Position numbers and translations under genes: made by a program. From Adiantum capillus-veneris (Eukaryota > Streptophyta > Polypodiopsida > Polypodiales > Pteridaceae): a DNA stretch of 64,000 bases. Positions 56,796 to 64,000 of this stretch are shown here, piece by piece. Below the pieces are notes generated by a model that saw only the letters and a list, made by a program, of their open reading frames with translations, did not search any database and was not told the DNA's origin. Each line of letters begins with the position of its first letter. Position 1 is the stretch's first letter. The stretch is taken from NCBI GenBank assembly GCA_014529385.2, contig CM043971.1, positions 61,767,209 to 61,831,208 of the forward strand. Direction: 5' to 3'.

Positions 56796-58420
56796 CCTCC
56801 ACTTGCCATTTTCTTAGGAGTGACCACAACAGGAGAGACCCACTCTGAATTCTCCACTGGATAAATGAAACCTGCTGCTAGAAGCTTTCTTACCTCCTTG
56901 AGTAGAGCCTGTTCCTTTATAACTCCTAGCCTTCGTAGCTTCTGAGCTTTAGGTGTGGCCTCAGGCTTTAACTCAATCTTGTGTTGAACAACATCTAACC
57001 CATGCACGTCGGTGTAGTCTTTAGCAAAAAGCCTAGGAAACTTCCTTAGCACACATTTGAACTCCTCTCTTTCATCCTTTGTAAGTGTTGTTGATAGCAT
57101 ACCTTCCAGCATCCCTTCATCTTGAACACCTTCGTTCTCTTGAGGACCTACCTCCTCCAAGCCTTGACAAGAGGTCTCTTGGTTGCTTGGCTTAAACCTT
57201 ACCCCCATGACTTCGATGGAAGACTCCTCTTCAGTAATGCTGCCGCTACTTTCTTCTTCTGAAGTGCTATTATCGGTCCAACCTTCTTCCGTCTCACTTT
57301 GAGATGATTCTTCATGGAGCTCCTCTTGGCGTTGCTCCTTCATGTCAAAGACAACCTTCTTATGATTGTCATTCCTGCAAATTAATTTCCCACTCTCCCA
57401 ATCCTGCAAAGCTCGCATTTTCATTAGCCATGGTCTTCCTAGGATAAATGGATAACCACTTCCCTTGGTCGACATAACATAAAAATCCACCACTTTCTTA
57501 ATGCCAAAGGCCTCTACAAAGACATTTTTACAAATGCCTACACACCTAGCCTTGCTATTGTTTGCCATCTTGACTTTGATTTCAGGTGTCTCCTGGATGT
57601 GCATGCCTAGTCTTTGCATGAGTCCCTCTGTCATGATGCAAATTTGTGCACCCCCATCCACTAGACCTTTCCTAACCAATCTTCCTTTGATGTAACAGTC
57701 TAGCACCGGTGTAATGTCCTCATTCATTTCAGCTTGTGCAATTTTTACAACAGGCACACTCTCTTTTACCTTTCTCCTAGTGCTAACTGCCCTTGTTAAA
57801 TCCCTCCTAACTTGTGGACATAATGCAAGAAATTGAGGCCATGAAATATCAGGACCCTTACCTCTCATGTCTTCCAACAAGTTGTACGGAGCCATACCAT
57901 GTCCAAGAGGGAAGTCTTGGAGGTTGATACGACGTCGAGTCCTCTTGGTTTCCTTGGTTTCCTTTGCCTTCTTGCCTTGTCCATGGTCACTCTGTGATGT
58001 GACTCCTTCTTTCTCTTTACCTTTTCCTCGGCCACGCTTAATGCCATTAGCTTCCATGTCAACCTCATTTGAATTTGTCACCTCTACCACATGCACATTT
58101 GGATCTGGCAAAGGTGGAACTCCTTCTACCCCTTGTGGAGGTGGTCTTGGTCCATTTGGCCTTTGTAGAAGCCTTGGTTGTTGACCAGCTCCTTCTCCTG
58201 CATTCATCACTGGGTAATTCAAGTTAGGTCTCCCTGGCTCTCCACGGGGCCAAGGACAATTATACATCCCATGTCCAGACTCTCCGCAATTCCAACATTG
58301 CAAGACTCTCCTAGTTCGTGGCTCTCTCTCTTCTGACTTCTTTGCTTGTCCCTTTGGACCTACAGCTTGTGCAAGGTGAATTGACAGGCTGCTTAAAGAT
58401 TCATTTAACTTCTCAATCAC
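56717..58420 (-). CDS. gag-pol: Gypsy B gag C-terminus, protease and start of RT
   Basis: 567 codons. Near the start is a zinc knuckle CWNCGESGHGMYNC (CX2CX4HX4C), then a basic Lys/Gly-rich linker. The retropepsin-like region around residues 235-340 has VLDCYIKGRLVRKGLVDGGA with QICIMTEGLMQRLGM and the family-typical ILGRPWLMKM. An acidic linker follows, then the RT start (AAGFIYPVENSEWVSPVVVT). The frame leaves RT at PKKMASGG because an A run at 56809-56812 (T on the plus strand) appears one base short; RT continues in the frame of 53757-56795. Nothing else is damaged, so a recent mutation, programmed shift or sequencing error are all possible. Confidence 0.9.
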   Translation of the reverse strand: MIEKLNESLSSLSIHLAQAVGPKGQAKKSEEREPRTRRVLQCWNCGESGHGMYNCPWPRGEPGRPNLNYPVMNAGEGAGQQPRLLQRPNGPRPPPQGVEGVPPLPDPNVHVVEVTNSNEVDMEANGIKRGRGKGKEKEGVTSQSDHGQGKKAKETKETKRTRRRINLQDFPLGHGMAPYNLLEDMRGKGPDISWPQFLALCPQVRRDLTRAVSTRRKVKESVPVVKIAQAEMNEDITPVLDCYIKGRLVRKGLVDGGAQICIMTEGLMQRLGMHIQETPEIKVKMANNSKARCVGICKNVFVEAFGIKKVVDFYVMSTKGSGYPFILGRPWLMKMRALQDWESGKLICRNDNHKKVVFDMKEQRQEELHEESSQSETEEGWTDNSTSEEESSGSITEEESSIEVMGVRFKPSNQETSCQGLEEVGPQENEGVQDEGMLEGMLSTTLTKDEREEFKCVLRKFPRLFAKDYTDVHGLDVVQHKIELKPEATPKAQKLRRLGVIKEQALLKEVRKLLAAGFIYPVENSEWVSPVVVTPKKMASGGCVWITVPSMRQQKEITFPSHSRMRY

Positions 58421-59013
58421 TTCAGCCGTTACCTCAGGAAGCTCCCTAGATGTTGATGCTTGTGACTTACCTTTGGGTCTAAGACCTTCTATTGGAACCT
58501 CTCCCCTTAAGCACTTGAGTTTCCTATACTTCTCAGTAGCCCTAGTTTCAACTGCATCAAAAGTAGCAGGTGCACCCGCCTCAACTTTTACCTTAAGGTC
58601 AGGAAAGAGTCCGGCTATGAACCTCTCCTTCTTTAAAAATTCTGCACCATCACCAGGTTAGCAACATTTCGTATCCATAGAGCCCAAAGACGTAGAAACT
58701 CTTGCTTGTACAAGTAGTAGTCATCTAAGTCTTTTTGCTTATGAGAAACAATGTCTTGCCATAGTTTTTGAGTGTTTTGGGGATCAAAGAAGTATCTCTT
58801 AAAACGATTCAAAACTTCTGTGTAATTCCCCTTAACTTCCTCAGGCAAAGAGTCAAACCAAGTACTAGCATCTTTCCTAAGGACCACCTCAAACATTTCT
58901 ACACGTTCTTGATCGGTTACTATCCTCTTGATACGGCAAGACATCTTGAAATTTTCTAAAAATAATTCTGCATCCTCTCCAGGCTCTCCAAAGAAAAGAG
59001 GATATCCAGACAT
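58421..59013 (-). CDS. gag: Gypsy B gag, N-terminal part
   Basis: 58633-59013 starts MSGYPLFFGEPGEDAELFLE and contains a retrotransposon gag domain (DASTWFDSLPEEVKGNYTEV, LNRFKRYFFDPQ, LDDYYLYKQEFLRLWAL). A one-base shift near 58640 (frame residue 0 versus 1 modulo 3) ends it at NLVMVQNF; the other frame goes on through KKERFIAGLFPDLKVKVEAG into the zinc knuckle. Gag builds the particle; its neighbour upstream is the small ORF at 59081. Confidence 0.88.
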
Positions 59014-59080
59014 TTGGCGTTGGCTCTCCCTTATTATGAAAGATTACAACACGAGTTACAATAAGGGATACAATAGAGAT

Positions 59081-59539
59081 TTAGAACCACTCGCCTGCAA
59101 ATGAAGAAGTAAGAAAATACCGCTCTAGGTTTTCTTCTTCAGCTATCCAAGCTTCAATGAGGTCTCGATTTGTTTGATCAAAACAAAAAGGTAGACTATT
59201 GATGAGCTCTAAGAAGGGTTGAAATTCTTCAAAGCTAAGGCGATAAACAGAAATCTCTAGAACTTCATTTTCTGGATCCAAAAGAGCAACCACGTCCCAA
59301 GTGATAAATTGCACTTGCTCTACAATTCCCAACGCACAAGCGGTTTGTATAAAAACTAGATCTTCATGCTCGTCGAAGGCCGTGACAAAGTAGCAATTGA
59401 CTAGGAGCTCCTTTCCTTCGAGTTCCACACAGTCGGAGTGAGGCAACCTTCTCACAATTTCATAAAGAACATCCTCATCAAGTCCAATCAAGTTTGCAAG
59501 ATTTAAAGACTCCACTTGTGCTACAAAATTCCTGGACAA
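59081..59539 (-). CDS. Gypsy B small ORF b2, F-box-like motif
   Basis: 152 codons, intact, 67 nt upstream of gag. Homologous along most of its length to ORF b1: shared IVRRLPH, LVFIQTACALGIVEQVQF (b1: AFIQLVCALRLVNRVKF), YRLSFEEFQPFLELINSLPF (b1: HRLTFGEFFPHLRLINSLPF). The N-terminal LDEDVLYEIVRRLPHSD resembles the first helix of F-box domains (LPxDLLxEILxRLP), which recruit targets to SCF ubiquitin ligases. Only about 15 residues support this, so the function is inference. Acidic protein, no signal peptide or membrane segment seen. Confidence 0.75.
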   Translation of the reverse strand: MSRNFVAQVESLNLANLIGLDEDVLYEIVRRLPHSDCVELEGKELLVNCYFVTAFDEHEDLVFIQTACALGIVEQVQFITWDVVALLDPENEVLEISVYRLSFEEFQPFLELINSLPFCFDQTNRDLIEAWIAEEENLERYFLTSSFAGEWF

Positions 59540-59585
59540 AAACTCCTTAGGATTATGGTTAAATCATTCAAAAGCATAAAGAGAT

Positions 59586-60131
59586 TTACAATGTCTCTAT
59601 GAACAAAGTGTCATAGAAAGTAGAGAAGGATGAGAATTTATACAAATTTGCAATCTTCTCTATGCTCTCTTTATTAAGACAAGCTCTGAATAGCTCCCTA
59701 TCTCCTTTGTTGAAAGCGAAAGGAAGACTATTAATAAGACGCAAATGAGGGAAAAATTCACCAAATGTGAGCCTATGAAGCATGAACTCTGGCCGCAAGT
59801 TTCCTGAAGAGTCTTCCTCAATGGTGAAATGCACTCGCCAAACGCCAAATTTCACTCTATTTACCAATCTTAGGGCACACACTAGTTGGATGAATGCGCG
59901 GTCTTCCTTAGTGCCCAACAACAAGAGGAAAATGGAATCCACGCGTAGGACCTTTCGTCTTAACTTCACCACCCTCTTGTTATGAGGGAGACGCCTTACT
60001 ACTTGCTCCTGCAACTCAATTGGTAATAGAGCTAGATCTCTAAGGATTGAACTTTCACTGCACACACATTCCCTGTTAGAACAAATGATCTTTTTTTGTT
60101 TCTTGTAACAACTTGGACAAAGAAAAAACAA
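59586..60131 (-). CDS. Gypsy B small ORF b1, F-box-like motif with Cys-rich start
   Basis: 181 codons, intact. The N-terminus MFFLCPSCYKKQKKIICSN with RECVC is a possible zinc-binding segment (C-x2-C ... C-x4-C-x-C), absent from b2. LPIELQEQVVRRLPHNKRVV then matches the F-box start pattern, and the rest is homologous to b2 but basic instead of acidic. The ORF lies between the 5' LTR and gag, where the Ogre branch of the Tat lineage also has an unrelated-looking ORF1. No known domain can be named with certainty. Confidence 0.75.
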   Translation of the reverse strand: MFFLCPSCYKKQKKIICSNRECVCSESSILRDLALLPIELQEQVVRRLPHNKRVVKLRRKVLRVDSIFLLLLGTKEDRAFIQLVCALRLVNRVKFGVWRVHFTIEEDSSGNLRPEFMLHRLTFGEFFPHLRLINSLPFAFNKGDRELFRACLNKESIEKIANLYKFSSFSTFYDTLFIETL

Positions 60132-60165
60132 ACATACACACTATTTTGCCGGGCTGCACTTCATT

Positions 60166-60384
60166 TTAAAATAAAATGAACACATGTACATCAAAAGAAG
60201 TGTGGTAGTTGATGAGAGGTAGAATGACAGGGTTTGGTGATGCAAGAATTTCTCCTACTCTTTGGGCACCAAACATGAACACCATTCGTTGTTGAAAATG
60301 GATCTTTCTACTAATTGCAACGTTTATTCTAATCTGTGGAGTAAAATGAAAGGGAAAAACCTCTATTCCTGGGCCATTATCCAT
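60166..60384 (-). CDS. Gypsy B small ORF a2
   Basis: 72 codons. Homologous to ORF a1: FHFTPQIRINVAISRKIHFQ versus FIPIARQKIHIIVSTKLQFQ, then NPVILPLINYHTSFDVHVFI versus NPFILPVIRYDISLDVYIFV. Alternating hydrophobic residues suggest beta strands. Unknown function. Confidence 0.55.
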   Translation of the reverse strand: MDNGPGIEVFPFHFTPQIRINVAISRKIHFQQRMVFMFGAQRVGEILASPNPVILPLINYHTSFDVHVFILF

Positions 60385-60405
60385 AGCCTATGCATGTCCT
60401 AATGC

Positions 60406-60618
60406 TTAAAATAACACAAAAATATAGACGTCCAAGCTAATATCGTACCTAATGACAGGCAAAATAAAAGGATTTACCGAAGTGTTTATCTCGGCTAACC
60501 TAAGAGGACCTAAAATCCTACGAATTACCCGTTGAAATTGCAACTTAGTACTAACAATTATGTGTATCTTTTGCCTTGCAATGGGAATGAAAGGATCATA
60601 CAAACTCTCGTGATTCAT
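60406..60618 (-). CDS. Gypsy B small ORF a1
   Basis: 70 codons, the first frame after the 5' LTR and PBS (starts about 80 nt inside). Tandem homologue of a2 about 234 nt away. Conservation at the protein level with DNA-level divergence argues that it is or was translated. Unknown function. Confidence 0.55.
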   Translation of the reverse strand: MNHESLYDPFIPIARQKIHIIVSTKLQFQRVIRRILGPLRLAEINTSVNPFILPVIRYDISLDVYIFVLF

Positions 60619-60680
60619 GCAAACTACTTGACTATGCTAAAAGTTGATCCTACACAAAAACATACACGAGTTGTTTTCCT

Positions 60681-60694
60681 CTGTGAGGGCACCA
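60681..60694 (-). promoter_or_regulatory. Primer-binding site of gypsy B
   Basis: TGGTGCCCTCACAG on the minus strand, 3 nt from the LTR end. It is TGG-initial, as expected for a tRNA 3' CCA; the tRNA species was not identified. Confidence 0.75.
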
Positions 60695-60697
60695 ATT

Positions 60698-60956
60698 TGA
60701 AACGGTCCGGGGCGGGCAACAAGAAGAGCAACCTCTAGACACCCTTCAAGGCTCCTATGCTGCTCAATGGGACTGGGGCACAACACAACACAAACCAAAA
60801 CAACAAACCCACAGCCAAATCCCAACTACACAAGGGGCACCACTTAGTTTAAGAGCGAACTAGGACGCAAAAGAGGAGAATCGTTAGAGCAACCCACAAA
60901 CAAGCAAGGAATTTACACTAACCCTAACACCAATGGAACACTCTCACACACTAAAA

Positions 60957-61022
<66 letters not shown>

Positions 61023-63394
61023 TGCTCGAGCTGCTTTGAAGTGTATCGTTAATGATCAAGCAAACATAAATATATATATGTAAGAAAGAGAGAGAAGGGG
61101 GAAGGGGGTGCTTGTTGCACTAATGCCTTCTTACAAATCTGTCATGACCAATCAAAGTGAGATTAGTATTTGTTCAACATAGCCCGAGTAAATTACACCA
61201 CAACACATCACAAGAAAAAAGCCACCCCAATCAATGTCTTAAGGCCAGGGGAGTCCTCTCCACCCTGTCGCCCTCTTACAGCATGTGGGATTTATGGCTA
61301 AATTGATAACAATACCCGGAGACAAGCTATCAAGAACTTAAATAAAACACCAAGACACTTACACATCATTATTGTCCATGACTTCACGTTGGAAGGGAGA
61401 CAAGGTATCCATGCTTAGTCCAAATTCACCCTCCTTGATTCAGCAAATGTTGGGCTTACTCTAGTAGGAGAAATGATAGATTTCCCACTCTCAATTTAAT
61501 GATCACTCTCTCTTACAATGGCATAGAGTTCCCTTGCTAATCACCCCTAATACAACACATACATATGCCTAATGCCAATGAGATTCCACTCAAGAGCTCC
61601 TTCTCAAGAGGTTGAGCTTGGCTTCTCAAGCTATAGCATAGTGCTCTTTCTTCTCCCCCTTTTGTGCTAGCTACACCCTCCTTTTATAGCAATTTTGAAG
61701 GCTAGGGTTACTCCTCTAACCATGGTTGGGTTAGATTTTCAGCAATTTATCTAATTTCTTTTGCTTGGAATTATCAAGAAGTTGGCGGGGAAAGAGAGAG
61801 GAGAGAAATGGAGGTGATAGGACTTTTCATAGTGGGTTAGTGTTAGTAGAGTTAGTATTAATTTACAAATGGAATTGGATATTTACAATGGGAGTATCCA
61901 TGTAGGATACAAATAAGGAAGAAAAACTCTTAAGAGGTAAGAAAAGGTGGATTTCTTACAAGGTTGATGCTCCAAGTGTCTTGAGTAGGGCCAATTTTGA
62001 CGCTTGTTGACGGTCCACTAGCTTTGACGGTACATTTTTTCTCCACTCTTGACCTTCCTTGAGAGACAAGGTAATTGAAGCTGAGTAATCAACCACCATG
62101 ATGCTGTCTTTTAAGAGAAGAGGCTGAATTTTGTGGTTTTTTTGATAGATATGGGTAATTTGGAGGAGGAAAAATGAGACTAGGTGGTCAATTTTGGAAT
62201 GGAATTGTGTGTGGGAGGTATGAGTTCACCATGGTTTCTCTTATTCTTCAAGGTTGAGGAGAAGGTGAGTAGGGTGCAGAGAGGAGTGGTGAGAGAGGTG
62301 GGGATGATGAGTGGAGAAGTGTGTGTGAAAGAGGAAAATGATAAAGTGGAAGAGAGAGTGTGGCTGCATAGCATGGGAAAACTGGGGTCCACTAATAAAA
62401 TCATAGCTCACAGCTCGTAGCTCAAAAAAATATGAAAAAATTTGAGGCAAAAGTTCAGCCCACGAGCTACAACTTTTGTTTGTATCACCTTTTCAAATTC
62501 GGAGAGCAAGTGAACTTTAAAAATTCAGCAAAACCGACCATTTTTTTCCACTGCACAAGGTCCTTGTGGGATCCTTCTTTGGATGATTCTTTTGAATACC
62601 TCCAAGAGTGAGCCCTCCATAGTGCATGTATGCATGCCACCTACCCTTGACCTTATTTGGTAGGTCTATAATTGAAGATATTGTTGAGATCATGATATAA
62701 GTGAATAGTACAACTAAGAAAATCAAATATTGAGGGGTCTAAAAAATATGTATATGTCAAATATAAATAATATAAGTGGAAAAAATATAAAGGGGTCAAA
62801 AGAAATCTCTCTCATTATGAGGCTACCATAAAAAGATAAATATTTTTGGTGTTCTAATTTTTTACAAAAAAAACAAAATAGATGTAGGAAGGGAAAAATC
62901 ACAATAGTGAAAAAATATACACATAAATAAAACTAGTTTTTTTGGATTTTTGTTGGGGTGGAGTTACACCAAATATAAGAGAAGCTTACATGAAAATATT
63001 TCTATATGGAATAAAGAGTATGAAAAATGGTAAGAAAAATTATGGTAATGGTGAGGCAATGTACAGAGCATAAATAACACACACCTAGGTAGAAATATTT
63101 AAATAAATACCAAAATAATTATGAAAAATCTTTTATTTAGGCCCTATATACAAAGAAATCTTTACATACGCATGGGCCATAATATACTTATATTTTTTAT
63201 TTTTTTGGCTCAACTAACCCAATGACTAGCTAATTGAGGGTTTTTTATTTCAGTAAGGAGATATGGGAAAAGTCCCCTAACTCACACGCACCTATATACA
63301 GTGAAAGGGTGAGGGTAACCACAGTGTTTGAGTGATTTGATAGGGTGAGATAACTCACTATGGCAATTACAGAGAGCCGAAAAAACGGCTATCA
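60698..63394 (-). repeat. 5' LTR of gypsy B
   Basis: Edges TGAAACGGTCCGG ... GGCTATCA. Almost identical to 51022-53728; visible differences include GCTCCTATGCTG versus GCTCCTGTACTG near the left edge and AACCCAATGAC versus AGAGCAATGAC near the right. This copy would contain the promoter. Confidence 0.95.
60960..61019. repeat. (AG)n microsatellite in the 5' LTR of gypsy B
   Basis: About 30 AG units, counterpart of 51284-51350. Confidence 0.97.
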
Positions 63395-64000
63395 ATATAT
63401 ATCCGTGGCAATAGGCATCTCTGACTGACAAGGCGTGTCAGCCACATGCATCTCCTGACTATCCACAAAAGACGCATCAACCTATCGTGCAACCTCAGAG
63501 CAAACCAGCTGCTCTAGGTGTCTGCTGGAAGACATATCCTGCACAACTATATCCCCATGCTCACTGTCGAGCATAGAAAGGAATGACTGCATAATCGCTG
63601 ACATCTCAGTCTCCTCTGCAATCATCCACTGCAAACATGACCACTCAATCTGCTGTGACTCACTAGAGCTCTCATGCTCTAACTCCATATGCATAGACTC
63701 TTGCACAACGTCCTCCTGTTGTGACTCACTAGAGCAAGACCGCTCTACCTGTCTATCTTGCATAGAAGTATCTTGCACAACTGACTCCTCTCTGCTTTTC
63801 TTAGTCACTAGCAAAGCATGCATGTCTCACTCTGTCACCTCTCTGTGTGACTGCTCAAGTCATGCCCCAACTGTGTGCACAACGAGCTCACTACTCTGCA
63901 CTCCATGTAAAGCATCCTGCAACCCATGAGCAAAAGAGACTCGCCTGCTCTCTCGCTCTCTACCTGGCTGCGTGATCACAGAGACAACACCGTCTCTCCC
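63395..64000 (-). mobile_element. Internal part of LTR element D, right of gypsy B
   Basis: 63482-63823 encodes a Ser/Glu/Gln-rich low-complexity protein with repeated QDTSMQDRQVE / SSESQQEDVVQESM-type units; after a TAG the frame continues across the gypsy B insertion into 51021-50724. It extends past the window. It resembles no domain I know; a linker or extra ORF of a copia-like element would fit. Confidence 0.4.

Larger units (their letters stand above)
51022..63394 (-). mobile_element. Young Ty3/gypsy retrotransposon B (12.4 kb), Tat-like
   Basis: LTRs of 2707 and 2697 bp flank 6969 bp. Minus-strand order: 5' LTR, PBS (3 nt away), four small ORFs in two homologous pairs, gag, protease, RT, RNase H (dead), second RNase H (complete), integrase, PPT, 3' LTR. 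The additional RNase H is the hallmark of the plant Tat lineage. LTRs look about 99% identical, so insertion was recent. Flanks share ATAT (51018-51021 and 63395-63398), a possible short target duplication. It interrupts element D. Two single-base frameshifts (in gag and at the gag-pol/RT boundary) are the only coding lesions seen. Confidence 0.95.

Overview
This window looks like intergenic or intronic DNA from a large, repeat-rich land-plant genome. Evidence: Ty1/copia and Ty3/gypsy elements with plant-type initiator-Met primer-binding sites, a BED-finger hAT transposase, a Helitron-type PIF1 helicase, tRNA-derived SINEs, AG-tract/polypyrimidine-flanked introns, and very many (CT)n, (AC)n, (AT)n and (AG)n microsatellites. 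A fern, lycophyte or other large-genome plant would fit; the sequence alone does not settle the species. No rRNA, functional tRNA, CRISPR array or bacterial-type operon is present. Only one short stretch (1957-2100) looks like host-gene coding sequence: a 144-nt phase-0 exon between AG and GT splice sites.

Layout. 1-5.5 kb: microsatellites, SINEs (one complete, with an ~18-bp target-site duplication at 4257-4667) and the candidate exon. 5.6-10.2 kb: a degenerate minus-strand Ty1/copia element with ~210-bp LTRs. 10.6-12.2 kb: a broken LINE with a CT-rich 3' tail. 13.7-16.0 kb: an eroded plus-strand gene of unrecognised family, possibly a transposase. 17.7-19.1 kb: an eroded minus-strand gene of unknown function. 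20.5-22.5 kb: a short LTR element without coding capacity. 22.7-27.1 kb: three more LINE pieces (endonuclease, 3' end, RT to 3' end), the last two head-to-tail through a (CT)n tract.

27.5-47.4 kb: probably one hAT DNA transposon enlarged by nested insertions. Its transposase is split by an 11.4-kb Ty3/gypsy element (A, 30111-41522, perfect AACAA target duplication). Element A carries an extra ORF after integrase; that ORF is itself interrupted by a 1.34-kb non-autonomous DNA transposon flanked by TTAA. A second copy of the TTAA element lies at 45587-46907. Matching TATACGG and GATCGAA motif clusters are mirrored at both outer ends of the hAT region.

48.7-64 kb: a Helitron PIF1 helicase with a 94-bp tandem triplication, cut by a minus-strand LTR element (D), which is in turn cut by a young 12.4-kb Ty3/gypsy element (B, 51022-63394) with 2.7-kb, nearly identical LTRs. 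Element B has a Tat-like layout (dead first RNase H, second complete RNase H, intact integrase triad). Between its 5' LTR and gag it has four small ORFs arranged as two tandem homologous pairs; the longer pair carries an F-box-like LPxxL...RRLP motif. This 5' ORF cluster and the TTAA transposon pair are the most novel things here.
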